Positions 33,863 to 42,562 of a stretch of DNA of 64,000 nucleotides are shown here, one piece after another. The number at the start of each line of letters is the position of its first letter. Position 1 is the stretch's first letter. The stretch comes from Planotetraspora silvatica. Its GTDB lineage: Bacteria > Actinomycetota > Actinomycetes > Streptosporangiales > Streptosporangiaceae. Made by a program: the position numbers and the translations under genes. The notes beneath the pieces were generated by a model. That model was not told the DNA's origin. It ran no database searches and saw only the letters and a program-made list of their open reading frames with translations. The DNA is taken from positions 1 to 64,000 of the forward strand of contig NZ_BOOQ01000010.1 in assembly GCF_016863315.1 (NCBI RefSeq). The letters are read 5' to 3'.

Positions 33863-33909
33863 ACACCATATATAGGGGTCTGGAGAAAGTCACACCCAAC
33901 ATGTCGTGT
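33863..33909 (-). promoter_or_regulatory. Tandem NrdR boxes over the nrdAB promoter
   Basis: ACACCATATATAGGGG (33863-33878) matches the NrdR consensus ACACTATATATAGTGT at 13 of 16 positions. ACCCAACATGTCGTGT (33894-33909) matches at 11 of 16. They are 31 bp apart, the spacing typical of paired NrdR sites. The first covers a TATATA -10, and the second lies over the -35 area (TTGGGT on the minus strand). The nrdR gene itself is not in the window. Confidence 0.85.
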
Positions 33910-33945
33910 TGGCGTGTCGTCTGGGTGCTGCCGTGTGGTCGTGTA

Positions 33946-34012
33946 CGGTGGGGTCCCGTCTCCGTGAGGGCACGTGCCGAGCCGTACGGCACGGCGCGGC
34001 GGGACCCCACCG
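33946..34012 (-). terminator. Long hairpin terminator behind the thioredoxin-fold gene
   Basis: Perfect 13-bp outer stem CGGTGGGGTCCCG / CGGGACCCCACCG with an inner CGTGCCG / CGGCACG stem, starting 6 bases after the stop at 34018. It isolates the nrd promoter downstream. Confidence 0.75.
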
Positions 34013-34017
34013 CCCGG

Positions 34018-34743
34018 CTACTTGGTCGCCTGCTGGAGGACGTCGCGAAGGCCGGAGGAGGTCAGCGCGTCGTTGTCGTCGACCTTCTTGCCGTCGAGCA
34101 GAAGCGTGGGAGTGCCCTGGATCGACGCCAGTGCCGTCTGCGTCAACTGCTGGACCTGGCCGGCGTAGCGCTGGGACTCCATGCAGGACAGCACAGCCGG
34201 GTCGGTGATCTTCGCGTCCGCGGCGAACTTCTTGAGGTCGTCGATCGTCAGGGCGACCTTCTCGTCGGGCTGCTTGGCGAACAGGACGTCATGGAAGGCC
34301 AACCAGGAGTTGTTCGGCACGCACTGCGCCGCCGCTGCCGCCCGAAGGGAGCCCTGCGGGTTGACGAAGGCGATCGGGTGGTAGACCACCTTGATCTTGC
34401 CTTCGGCGGCGTACTGCTTGATCAGGCCGCCGTTGATGTGCTCGAACTCCTTGCAGATCGGGCACTGGAAGTCCTCGTAGATGTCCAGCACGGGCTTGGT
34501 CGCCGCGGGCTGGGCCATGGTGACCGTGCCGGCCTCCTGGACCGTGATCGGAGCGATCGCGCCCGAGAAGGACGTCGGCTTCGTCCTGTTCGCCTGTACG
34601 AGGACGCCGGCCACGATGGCGGCGATCACGACCACCGCGATGGACGTGATCACGATGATCCGCCGGCGCTTCTCCTGCTGGGCCTGCCGGATTCGCTCTT
34701 CGCGGACCCGCTCACGGGCCGACTGCCGAGCCGCCTTGCTCAT
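34018..34743 (-). CDS. Membrane-anchored DsbA/thioredoxin-fold protein
   Basis: 241 residues. A charged N-terminus with a coiled-coil-like stretch (RERVREERIRQAQQEKRRR), one membrane helix (residues ~30-50) and an extracytoplasmic thioredoxin-fold domain with active site CPIC (DFQCPICKEFEH). Two further Cys (AAQCVPNN and LSCMESQ) and the cis-Pro loop GTPTLLLDG are as in the actinobacterial DsbA/DsbG-like group. Probably an oxidase or isomerase for secreted proteins. GGAG precedes the ATG. An AT-rich near-palindrome, ATATGGCCGTAT (34791-34802), lies upstream. Confidence 0.86.
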   Translation of the reverse strand: MSKAARQSARERVREERIRQAQQEKRRRIIVITSIAVVVIAAIVAGVLVQANRTKPTSFSGAIAPITVQEAGTVTMAQPAATKPVLDIYEDFQCPICKEFEHINGGLIKQYAAEGKIKVVYHPIAFVNPQGSLRAAAAAQCVPNNSWLAFHDVLFAKQPDEKVALTIDDLKKFAADAKITDPAVLSCMESQRYAGQVQQLTQTALASIQGTPTLLLDGKKVDDNDALTSSGLRDVLQQATK

Positions 34744-35173
34744 GATGCTCCAAATCCTCTAAACCACAGTTCCGACGCTATTGCCGCGATATATGGCCGT
34801 ATGACCTGTTTGTTGAGATTTAGGCGGTCCATGGACAACCGCGTCCGATAAGACGGGAATGGTGACCACCGGTCCGGCGCAGGGCAGCCCGAAGCGGCCC
34901 GGCGCGTACGGCCGGGCGGGGCGAACCAGGTCCATCCACGGGGCGTATGTCCTCCACCGCAGCTCAAAGGCCACGTTGAGGCGAGCCTATAGCTGGAGGC
35001 CTTCGGTCAGAGTAAGGGCGGCCGTTTGTCCCGATGGTGAAACGGCTCGTGCCGGCACCGAGACCCACGCCGTGCGCGAGATCTTGCCCCGGGAGTGGTT
35101 CCACTGGGAGTGGCGGCAGCCGCAAGATTCGTAACCTCCGACGCCGTAGCCACTCAGTCAGTCACCCAAGAGA
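34744..35173. other. 430-bp intergenic region without a recognisable gene
   Basis: Lies between the start of the thioredoxin-fold gene (minus) and the tRNA terminator (minus). It holds the AT-rich upstream region of the thioredoxin-fold gene with the near-palindrome ATATGGCCGTAT. A plus-strand frame ending with REILPREWFHWEWRQPQDS (stop ~35134) has an odd Trp-rich end but no convincing start, ribosome site or family. Nothing else is seen. Confidence 0.4.
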
Positions 35174-35207
35174 TGCAAAAGGCCGGTTCCGAAGATCGGA
35201 ACCGGCC
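35174..35207 (-). terminator. Rho-independent terminator of the tRNA gene
   Basis: On the minus strand GGCCGGTTCCGATC / TTCGGAACCGGCC folds into a 12-bp stem followed by TTTTGC, 18 bases after the tRNA 3' end. This is a classical hairpin plus U-run, rare in this window. Confidence 0.88.
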
Positions 35208-35224
35208 TCTCGGCTGGTACTTCT

Positions 35225-35302
<78 letters not shown>

Positions 35303-35363
35303 CGCGCAGGTCGTCTTGCCCTGCGACTCGGCAAGTCTAGCGGACTTTGTGCGTGCTTGTGCG

Positions 35364-36278
35364 TCAGCGTGCCGGTCGGCGGGGCACCAAGGTCAACAAT
35401 GTGGCCTCGGGCGGGCAGGCGAACCTGACCGGGGCGTACGGCGAGGTCCCGAGACCCGCCGACACGTGCAGCCAGGAGCTTTCGTGCCTGCTCAGCCCCT
35501 TCACACGTGCCCGGTCGATCCCGCAGTTGGTCACGAGGGCGCCGTAGAACGGGATGCACAACTGGCCGCCGTGTGTGTGGCCCGCGAGTAGCAACTGATA
35601 CCCGTCCGCCGCGAAACGGGACATGTTCCGGGGCTCGGGAGAGTGCATGACGCCCAGACGGAGATCGGCGTCGGCGGGCGCCTGCCCGGCGATCTCGTCG
35701 TACCGGTCCCTGTCGATGTGCGAGTCGTGGATTCCGCCCACGTGGACGTCCAGGTCCGCGACCTTCAACCGGGCGGTGGCGTTGTTCATGTCCACCCAGC
35801 CCGCCGTGGTCATGGCGGCCCCCAGTTCCTCCCAAGGGAGGTTCGGGATGTGCTGCCGCGAGTCGTTCTTGGACGTACGCCACAGGTAGCGGGCCGGGTT
35901 CTTCGGCCTCGGAGCGTAAAGGTCGTTGGATCCGTAGACGAACAGGCCGGGCCTGTCCAGCAGCGGCTCCACGGCCCGCATGTACGGCCCGATCGAGTCG
36001 GGGTGAGCCAGCGTGTCACCCGTGTTGACCACCAGATCGGGCTCCAGGGAGGCCAGCGAGCGCACCCAGTTGATGAGCCTGGAGCGCCCAGGGGTGAGGT
36101 GAAGATCAGAGATCTGGAGAATCCTGATCGGGCGCTGCCCGGGAGCGAGCACGGGCACGTCGAACCGTCGAAGGCGGAACCAGTTCCGCTCCACGACGGA
36201 CGCGTAGCCGAGACCGGCCACACCGAGACCGAGGATGGACAAGGGAATCGCGGTGGCTTTCCTCACACAGCCCATCAT
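35364..36278 (-). CDS. Membrane-anchored metallophosphoesterase
   Basis: 304 residues. N-terminal hydrophobic helix (~residues 5-25), then a calcineurin-like phosphoesterase domain: DLHLTPG, GDTLAH, YGSND (GNHD in classical members), a GGIHDSHIDRD loop and GHTHGGQ. The Ser in place of His in GNHD is a common variant in actinobacterial relatives, so activity is probable. Likely acts at the membrane on a phosphorylated small molecule or lipid; the substrate is unknown. The start is taken at the first of two adjacent ATGs, behind GAGGGGGGA. Divergent from the YqeY-like gene. Confidence 0.85.
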   Translation of the reverse strand: MMGCVRKATAIPLSILGLGVAGLGYASVVERNWFRLRRFDVPVLAPGQRPIRILQISDLHLTPGRSRLINWVRSLASLEPDLVVNTGDTLAHPDSIGPYMRAVEPLLDRPGLFVYGSNDLYAPRPKNPARYLWRTSKNDSRQHIPNLPWEELGAAMTTAGWVDMNNATARLKVADLDVHVGGIHDSHIDRDRYDEIAGQAPADADLRLGVMHSPEPRNMSRFAADGYQLLLAGHTHGGQLCIPFYGALVTNCGIDRARVKGLSRHESSWLHVSAGLGTSPYAPVRFACPPEATLLTLVPRRPAR

Positions 36279-36347
36279 GCCCGACCGCTGTCCCCCCTCA
36301 GACATAACCTGGCGAGAAGCGGGCCGCTGACACGGCAAGATGGATCC

Positions 36348-36803
36348 ATGAGTGCGTTGAAGGACAAGTTGAAGGCCGATCTCACGACCTCGCTGAAGGC
36401 TCGCGACGAGGTACGGCTCCGGACGATCCGGATGGCGCTGGCCGCCATCGGCGTCGAGGAGGTCGCGGGCAAGACGGCGCGGGAGCTCTCGGACGACGAG
36501 ATCGTCAAGGTCCTCACCCGCGAGGCGAAGAAGCGCAGGGAGGCCTCCGAGGCCTTCGCCAACGCCGGCCGTGCCGAGCAGGCGCAGGCGGAGCTGGACG
36601 AGCAGGCCATCCTCGACGAATACCTTCCCGCCCAGCTGTCCGACGAGGAGCTCGGCGCACTGGTCGACGAGGCGATCGCGGAGAGCGGCGCGGCCGGCCC
36701 CAAGGCGATGGGGCAGGTCATGAAGGTCCTCAATCCCAAGGTCGCCGGCCGGGCCGAGGGCGGCCGCGTCGCCCAGGCCGTACGTGCCCGCCTCAGCGAC
36801 TGA
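36348..36803 (+). CDS. GatB/YqeY domain protein
   Basis: 151-residue YqeY-like protein, resembling the C-terminal tRNA-binding tail of the amidotransferase subunit GatB. It is helical and charged (LKDKLKADLTTSLKARDEVRLRTIR...AMGQVMKVLNPKVAGRAEGG), the family pattern. The role is unknown; it probably binds RNA or tRNA. The ribosome site is weak. TAACCT (36305-36310) could be a -10. A strong bidirectional terminator follows. Confidence 0.88.
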   Translation: MSALKDKLKADLTTSLKARDEVRLRTIRMALAAIGVEEVAGKTARELSDDEIVKVLTREAKKRREASEAFANAGRAEQAQAELDEQAILDEYLPAQLSDEELGALVDEAIAESGAAGPKAMGQVMKVLNPKVAGRAEGGRVAQAVRARLSD

Positions 36804-36854
36804 GGCCGCCGGCCCACAGGGAAGGGAACCCGTCCCCCTCAGGCCAGGCGGAAC

Positions 36855-36888
36855 AAAGCCCTCCCCGCCACTGGCGGGGAGGGCTTTT
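36855..36888. terminator. Bidirectional intrinsic terminator
   Basis: AAAGCCCTCCCCGCC / GGCGGGGAGGGCTTTT: a 15-bp perfect stem with loop ACT, an A-tract on one side and a T-tract on the other. It lies between the convergent YqeY-like and PBP genes and can end both. Confidence 0.92.
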
Positions 36889-36895
36889 CACATCG

Positions 36896-39115
36896 TCACT
36901 GGGCGGGCGGGACGATCGGGGGAGTCACACCGCCATGGCCCGGGCCGCCGGTACCGGGGTCTCCGGGCCCCCCGGGACCCTTGGGGTCCCCGGGCTTGCC
37001 CTCCTTCTTCGGCGGCTTGGGAGCGCAGGCGCTCCTACAACCGCCGAACCTCGACATGTCGGGCCGGACGAATGACGTCGGGTCGGTGCCCTTCAGCGCC
37101 GCGATCATGGTGGCCTTCCAGATCGGGCCGGGGATCGTCGCGCCGAACACCGAGCCGTACTGATGGCCGTTCATGGTCTCGCCGCTCAGCGGGTACTTGA
37201 CCGGGCCGCGAGGGTCGCCGAGGCTGACCGCGCCGGACAGGTCCGGGGTGTATCCGGCGAACCAGACGGTCCGTGACTGGTCGCCCGTTCCGGTCTTGCC
37301 GGCCGCGTCCCTGCCGGGGATGCCGCCCACTCCGGACATCGTGCCCTTGGTGAACACACCGCTGAGGATGTCACTCGTCGCGTCGGCGATCGCCGGCTCG
37401 ATGACCCGCTTGCACGACGGCTTGAAGGACGTCGTCTTGCCGTTCCGGTCGATGACGGCGGTGATCGCCATGGGCTTGCAGTACTTCCCGCGCGCCCCGA
37501 GCGTGGCGTACGCGGAGGCGACCGTGACCGGGTCCATCTCGTTGGCACCGAGGGTGAAGGTCTGGACCTCGCGGAGCTTCGTACCGTCGGAGCGGGTGAT
37601 CCCCATGTCCTTGGCGGTCTTGACCACGTTGCAGAGGCCGACCTTCTTCTCCAGCGTCATGAAGAAGGTGTTCACCGATCCCCAGGTGCCGGTCTGGAGG
37701 GATTCGAACCCGCCCTCGCCGCCCTCGGAGTTGTGCTGCGCAACGCCCGGGGCCCCGACGCTCTGGCCCTTGCAGTTCTTGAAGTCGGAGTAGGCGTTGG
37801 CCTCGAACGTGCCGCCGACCTTGAAGCCGTCGTTGAACTTGAGGCCCTCCTTGAGGGCGGTGACCAGCGTGAACACCTTGAACGTCGACCCGGCCTGGAA
37901 TCCGGTTCCGCCACCGTGGTCGGAGTTCGCCACGATGTTGTAGGAGATCTCGTTCTTCTTCTTGTTCCGCCCGAACTTGCGACTGGACGCCATCGCCCGG
38001 ATCGCGCCCGTGCCGGGCTGGATGAGCGCCTCGGACGCCACCGGCTTGTCCGAGGAGTGGACGTACTTCTTGATCGCCTTGTCGGCGGCCTTCTGCATCT
38101 TCGGGGTGAGCGTGGTCTTGATGGTCAGGCCGCCGCGGTTGAGGAAGTCCTCACGGGCCTTGGGCGTCTTCCCGAACTGCGGGTTGTTCCTGATCTCGTT
38201 GCTGACGTAGAGGCAGAAGTACGGGTAGGTGCTCTCCTCGCACCCGCCCGGGATCGCCACGTCCTTGAAGCCGAGTTTCTTCACCTTGGACTTCGCCGCG
38301 TCGTCCGGCGTGATGAGCTTCAACTCGGCCATCCGGTCCAGCACCGTGTTACGTCGCTCGAGAAGCTTCTCGCTGGACGCCTTGCCCCGGTTCGGGTCGG
38401 TCGCGTTCGGGTTCTGTACGGCTCCCGCCAGCGTGGCCGCCTCGGTGAGGTTGAGCTGGGAGGCGTGCTTGCCGAAGAACCGCTGAGACGCGGCCTCGAT
38501 GCCGTACGCGCTCGCGCCGTAGTAGGCGATGTTGAGATACCGGTTGAGGATCTCGTCCTTGGAGTACTTCCGCTCGATGGCCATCGCGAAGCGGATCTCG
38601 TTGAGCTTCCGCGAGAAGGTGGGGGCGACGGCGGCGGCCTTGTCCGCGTCGGAGTCGGCCGCGTTGTAGAGGACCTGCTTGACGTACTGCTGGGTGATGG
38701 ACGAACCGCCCTGGGTCACTCCGCCCGTGGTGAGGTTCTTGACCAGCGCGCGGCTCGTGCCTTCGAGGTCGAGCGCGCCATGCTCGTAGAACCGGAAGTC
38801 CTCGATCGCCACGATCGCCTTCTGCATGATCGGCGCGATCTGGTTGAGGGAGACGGATACGCGGTTCTGCCAGTAGAACTGGGCGAACTGCTTGCCGTTG
38901 GCGTCGAGGAACGTCGTCTTCTCGGGCAGCGGAGGTTCGGGCAGGTCCTCCGGGGCAAGCCGCAGCGCCTCGGTCGCCGTCTTCACGGTGACACCCGCAC
39001 CGCCCACGGCCGGCAGGGCGATGGCCGCCGCTATCAGACCGGCCACGCCGGCCGCAGCGATCAGCCGCAGAAGGTTCCAGAACGCCGACGGCCGGCCTTT
39101 GCCCTTAGCTTGCAC
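36896..39115 (-). CDS. Class A penicillin-binding protein (transglycosylase/transpeptidase)
   Basis: 739 residues. One N-terminal membrane helix (~15-40), a GT51 glycosyltransferase (EDFRFYEHGALDLEG and GGSSITQQYVKQVL, catalytic Glu of the ED-F motif), then a transpeptidase with AGSTFKVF (SxxK), a SVNT-type second motif and KTGTGDQ (KTG). A proline/glycine-rich tail closes it. It builds peptidoglycan outside the membrane. It is syntenic with ponA2 of M. tuberculosis, next to whiB4/wblA. GTG 39115 with TACTCT seven bases before it suggests a leaderless start; a TTG 21 bases upstream is possible. Confidence 0.92.
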   Translation of the reverse strand: MQAKGKGRPSAFWNLLRLIAAAGVAGLIAAAIALPAVGGAGVTVKTATEALRLAPEDLPEPPLPEKTTFLDANGKQFAQFYWQNRVSVSLNQIAPIMQKAIVAIEDFRFYEHGALDLEGTSRALVKNLTTGGVTQGGSSITQQYVKQVLYNAADSDADKAAAVAPTFSRKLNEIRFAMAIERKYSKDEILNRYLNIAYYGASAYGIEAASQRFFGKHASQLNLTEAATLAGAVQNPNATDPNRGKASSEKLLERRNTVLDRMAELKLITPDDAAKSKVKKLGFKDVAIPGGCEESTYPYFCLYVSNEIRNNPQFGKTPKAREDFLNRGGLTIKTTLTPKMQKAADKAIKKYVHSSDKPVASEALIQPGTGAIRAMASSRKFGRNKKKNEISYNIVANSDHGGGTGFQAGSTFKVFTLVTALKEGLKFNDGFKVGGTFEANAYSDFKNCKGQSVGAPGVAQHNSEGGEGGFESLQTGTWGSVNTFFMTLEKKVGLCNVVKTAKDMGITRSDGTKLREVQTFTLGANEMDPVTVASAYATLGARGKYCKPMAITAVIDRNGKTTSFKPSCKRVIEPAIADATSDILSGVFTKGTMSGVGGIPGRDAAGKTGTGDQSRTVWFAGYTPDLSGAVSLGDPRGPVKYPLSGETMNGHQYGSVFGATIPGPIWKATMIAALKGTDPTSFVRPDMSRFGGCRSACAPKPPKKEGKPGDPKGPGGPGDPGTGGPGHGGVTPPIVPPAQ

Positions 39116-39373
39116 GGATCCAAGAGTACGTGGCAAAGGTCACTCGATCGGCACCAATTGCACCAGCTTGCATTACAGGTTCGCGAGGAGGACTAGTCAT
39201 TCCCGGCCACATGGCCTGACATGACCATGCGAGAAATTGGTCCCCCCGGGGACTGTCGGTCCGATCGCCTCCTTGCGTACGTTCTCCTCTGCGGCAACTG
39301 CAACAAGGAGGCTCGACGCCCGCGCCCGTCGGCCGAAATGACGACTGACCACCTAAGGGGAGTGGGGTCGAAC

Positions 39374-39670
39374 ATGTGGATCACGGATTGGACCTCCCGT
39401 GCCGCCTGTCGAGGTGCGGATCCTGACGCGCTTTTCGTGCAAGGCGCCGCACAGAACCGGGCGAAGCTGATCTGTCGAGGATGCCCCGTTCGTACCGAGT
39501 GCCTCGCCGATGCGCTGGACAATCGCATCGAGTTCGGGGTGTGGGGCGGAATGACCGAGCGGGAACGTAGAGCGCTGCTGAGGCGACGGCCCGACGTCGA
39601 CTCCTGGCGCGATCTGCTCGAATCAGCCAAGGAAGAGTACGAACGCACCAACGAGTTGATCGCCGGCTGA
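39374..39670 (+). CDS. wblA: WhiB-family Fe-S regulator, WblA/WhiB4 type
   Basis: 98 residues. Four Cys for a 4Fe-4S cluster: C12 (RAACRG), C35 and C38 (ICRGCP) and C44 (TECLAD), then the GVWGGMTERERRALLRR turn. The flanks (DPDALFVQGAAQNRAK, EFGVWGGMTERERR, PDVDSWRDLL) match the WblA/WhiB4 branch. WblA is a global switch of development and antibiotic production in Streptomyces; WhiB4 is a redox sensor in mycobacteria. ATG 39374 gives the usual N-terminus; longer upstream frames are leader sequence. The 260-bp leader to the divergent PBP is long, as reported for wblA genes. Confidence 0.93.
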   Translation: MWITDWTSRAACRGADPDALFVQGAAQNRAKLICRGCPVRTECLADALDNRIEFGVWGGMTERERRALLRRRPDVDSWRDLLESAKEEYERTNELIAG

Positions 39671-39882
39671 ACCCCGACCGGCTGGGCACCACCGCACACC
39701 CTTGCGGAATCTCGGGCCCGAGTCACCATGTCGGGTCAGTCTGATCTCACGGCCGGTACCCCGGCTGTTCGGGTTTCGTGGCAGGCGCTCTCCGCGTCTC
39801 CCCCTCCATCCATCACCGATGCCACGCCGTCACCGCGTGGCATGGTGGCCGCGACGAGAAGACCACCGCGTGCGCGTCGAGA

Positions 39883-39915
39883 CGACGCGACACGACGCTA
39901 CGACGCTACGACGCG
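39883..39915. repeat. 8-bp tandem repeats across the stop of an ArsA-type gene
   Basis: CGACGCTA recurs head to tail at 39893-39900 and 39901-39908, flanked by CGACGCG (39909-39915) and CGACGCGA (39883-39890). The minus-strand stop TAG (39906-39908) is within the second copy. Same pattern, shorter unit, as the repeats at three other stop codons in the window. Confidence 0.7.
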
Positions 39916-41060
39916 AGAAGCCGTCCGATCTGGCGCAGTCCCGCCAGATCGTGGACGTCTTCCGGCATGGCGGGCACCTGGGCGAGCGGCACCGTGGGGT
40001 GCGCCGAGGTGAAGTGTTCCTGCTCCCGCTGCTCACGCGCGGCGAGTTGCATGCGATCGGCATGCAGCCGCAACACGGCCACCGTCAGGTCGTGCTCGCC
40101 GCGCGTCTCCAGATCCTCGGCGGCGGCGTAACTCCGGGCGGAGGACAGCGTGGAAGCCGATGCCTGGTGCACCCGGTTGACCACCACACCGGCCAGGGGC
40201 ATGCGGTCGTCGGCCAGCCGTTCGACGAAGTAGGAGGCCTCGCGCATGGCGTCGCGCTCCGGCGCGGCGACGACGAGGAAGGCGGTGCCCGGCGCCTGCA
40301 GGAGCCGGTAGGTCTGCTCGGCTCGCTGCCGGAACCCGCCGAAGACCGCGTCGAGGGCCGACACGAAGGTCTGGATGTCCTTCAGCACCTGCGCTCCGAG
40401 CACCTTCGTGAGCATGCCCGCGATGATGCCGAATCCTGCGTTGAGCAGCTTGAACGCGCTTCGCCCTCCGGCTTTGGCCGGGGCCGTGAGGATGCGGATC
40501 AGCCGTCCGTCGAGGAACCGCCCGAGCCGTTCCGGCGCGTCCAGGAAGTCGAGGGCGGACCGCGACGGCGGGGTGTCGACCACGATCAGGTCCCAGTCGC
40601 CCGAACGGCGGAGCTGGCCCAGTTTCTCCATGGCCATGTACTCCTGCGTGCCGGAGAAGCTCGACGACAACGACTGGTAGAACGGGTTGGTCAGGATCTG
40701 CTGAGCTCGCTGGGGGTCGGCGTGGGCCTCGATGATCTCGTCGAAGGTCCGCTTCATGTCGAGCATCATCGCGTGCAGTTCGCCGCCGTTCGCCGCGTCG
40801 ACCCGGTCGGCCGCGCTCCCGTTGCCGGTGATCCGGCGGGGGGTGTTGTCGAGCTCGGTGAGGCCCATGGACTGGGCCAGTCGCCTGGCGGGGTCGACGG
40901 TGAGCACCACGACCGCCCGCCCGCGCTCCGCCGCCCGCAGCCCGAGCGCCGCCGCCGTCGTGGTCTTCCCGACGCCCCCCGAGCCGCAGCACACGATGAT
41001 CCGCGTGGCGTCGTCGTCCAGGATCGCGTCGATGTCCAGCGCGGGGGCGGTCCTGCTCAC
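39906..41060 (-). CDS. ArsA/Get3-like ATPase, second of a pair
   Basis: 384 residues. P-loop CGSGGVGKTTTAAALGL (~residue 24), VDPARRLAQ (switch), DWDLIVVDTPPSRSALDFLD (Walker B region). The signature Lys of the deviant Walker A (GKGG) is Ser here (GSGG), unlike its upstream partner, which suggests a heterodimer in which only one subunit completes the other's site. The order matches Rv3679-Rv3680 next to whiB4 in M. tuberculosis, described as bacterial Get3-like. AGAGG precedes the GTG. It lies 40 bp after the first ATPase gene. Confidence 0.88.
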   Translation of the reverse strand: MSRTAPALDIDAILDDDATRIIVCCGSGGVGKTTTAAALGLRAAERGRAVVVLTVDPARRLAQSMGLTELDNTPRRITGNGSAADRVDAANGGELHAMMLDMKRTFDEIIEAHADPQRAQQILTNPFYQSLSSSFSGTQEYMAMEKLGQLRRSGDWDLIVVDTPPSRSALDFLDAPERLGRFLDGRLIRILTAPAKAGGRSAFKLLNAGFGIIAGMLTKVLGAQVLKDIQTFVSALDAVFGGFRQRAEQTYRLLQAPGTAFLVVAAPERDAMREASYFVERLADDRMPLAGVVVNRVHQASASTLSSARSYAAAEDLETRGEHDLTVAVLRLHADRMQLAAREQREQEHFTSAHPTVPLAQVPAMPEDVHDLAGLRQIGRLLAS

Positions 41061-41100
41061 AGATCAACCTCTTCTGTACGGTCGGTCGAGTATGCGGCCG

Positions 41101-42129
41101 TCATGCCGCGCCCTGCTCGTTGATGGCCTCGGCGAGCTCGTAGAGGCCGGTGAGGTCCACGCCGTCGGCCAGCAGCGGCAGGTCGTACCGAGGGGCGCCG
41201 GCGGTGTCCAGGGTGCCGCGCTCGCGCCTTTCCAGCTCCGTACGGCGGGCATGCTCCGAGACCTCCAGGGCGAGGGCCTCGGCGATCAGGGACGCGTCGG
41301 CCTTGCCGTCCGCGAGCCCGGCCGCCTTCAGCCCGAGCGCGAGCTCCGAGAGGTCGAACCGGTCCGCCGCGGCGGCGTCGAGGACGGTGTCCGGCAGGGT
41401 CGTCGGCCGGACCATGTTGATGAAGACGCCCCCGACAGGGAGCTTGGCCGTACGCAACTCGGTGATGCCGTCGAGCGTCTCCTGGACGGGCATCTCCTCC
41501 AGGAGCGTTACGAAGTGCACGGCCGTCTCGGGCGAGGCGAGGACGCTGCGGACCATGTCGGCGTGGTTCTTGACCGGGCCGACCCGGGCCAGCCCGGCGA
41601 CCTCCTGGGTGACGTTGAGGAAGCGGGCGATCCTGCCGGTCGGGGGAGCGTCCATGACGATCGCGTCATAGACCCTCCGCCCGGACTTGTCGCGCCGCCG
41701 TACGGCCTCGCTGGTCTTGCCCGTGACCAGGACGTCGCGCAGGCCGGGCGCGATGGTCGTGGCAAAGTCGATCATGCCCATCCGGGTGAGCGCCTTGCCC
41801 ATGCGCTTGATGCCGTAGAACATCTCGAGGTAGTCGAGCATGGCCTCTTCCGGATCGATCGCCAGCGCGTAGACGTCGCCGCCTCCGGGCGCCACAGCGA
41901 TCTTCCGCTCCTCGTACGGCAGCGGCGGAAGGTCGAAGACCTGGGCGATGCCCTGCCGCCCCTCGACCTCGACGAGCAACACCTTGCGGTTGCCCGAGGC
42001 CAGTGCGAGGGCGAGCGCCGCGGCCACCGTGGTCTTGCCGGTGCCGCCCTTCCCGGTCACGACGTGCAGTCGCACGCCTTCCCAGTCGGAGTCACGGGCT
42101 GTGCTCTTTCTGCCGGCTGGCTGTCTCAC
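41101..42129 (-). CDS. ArsA/Get3-like ATPase, first of a pair
   Basis: 342 residues. Deviant Walker A VVTGKGGTGKTTVAAALA (~residue 25) with the signature Lys, then VEVEGRQGIAQVFD, YDAIVMDAPPTGRIARFLNV and a C-terminal helical region. No arsenic-resistance genes are near, so arsenite pumping is unlikely; Get3-like handling of membrane proteins or metabolites is more probable, by analogy with the mycobacterial pair. GGAGGAGG lies five bases before GTG 42129. First gene of the two-gene operon; divergent from the DUF4177/RidA-like pair. Confidence 0.88.
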   Translation of the reverse strand: MRQPAGRKSTARDSDWEGVRLHVVTGKGGTGKTTVAAALALALASGNRKVLLVEVEGRQGIAQVFDLPPLPYEERKIAVAPGGGDVYALAIDPEEAMLDYLEMFYGIKRMGKALTRMGMIDFATTIAPGLRDVLVTGKTSEAVRRRDKSGRRVYDAIVMDAPPTGRIARFLNVTQEVAGLARVGPVKNHADMVRSVLASPETAVHFVTLLEEMPVQETLDGITELRTAKLPVGGVFINMVRPTTLPDTVLDAAAADRFDLSELALGLKAAGLADGKADASLIAEALALEVSEHARRTELERRERGTLDTAGAPRYDLPLLADGVDLTGLYELAEAINEQGAA

Positions 42130-42409
42130 GTCGCCTCCTCCGGCCTGCCTGACGGGGTCGATGCGCGGGCCCCGCCACAGCTGTGCCGGTCGGCCGGCCT
42201 GCTCCACTCGCCCACGCTTGGAAGGCTACCCAACGGTCATATGCCGATTCATCTCGCCCGACTTCGTGGTGAACCGCGCAGGATGGCTTGCACGTCGATT
42301 TGGCAATACTTGGTCCGGACGGCCGGGGCGATTCGGGTGGCGCCTCATGTGCCCCATGGAACGGCGCAGGCGAGAGCGGCGGGGGCGGCGGCATCGATAG
42401 CCTGTGCAC

Positions 42410-42562
42410 ATGACCAAGTGGGAGTACGTCACGGTGCCGCTGCTGACGCATGCGACGAAGCAGATCCTGGACAACTGGGGAGAAGACGGCTGGGAGCTCG
42501 TCTCGATCGTCCCGGGGCCCAACCCCGAGCAGCTCGTCGCCTACATGAAGCGGCCCAAGTGA
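42410..42562 (+). CDS. DUF4177 small protein
   Basis: 50 residues: MTKWEYVTVPLL at the start and DGWELVSIVPG in the middle, the hallmark of DUF4177 (a small beta-hairpin/helix protein found next to RidA-like genes in actinobacteria). Function unknown. TAGCCT (42398-42403) six bases before the ATG suggests a leaderless mRNA. Its TGA shares a base with the ATG of the next gene (TGATG), so the two are translationally coupled. Confidence 0.85.
   Translation: MTKWEYVTVPLLTHATKQILDNWGEDGWELVSIVPGPNPEQLVAYMKRPK

Noticed and set aside
34859-35134. Plus-strand frame ending EWFHWEWRQPQDS
   Set aside because: The Trp-rich end is curious, but there is no ribosome site, no family, and the first two thirds look like random GC-rich sequence.
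39906-42129. Arsenic-resistance operon
   Set aside because: No arsB, arsR, arsC or arsD is near; the pair matches the Get3-like mycobacterial pair instead.
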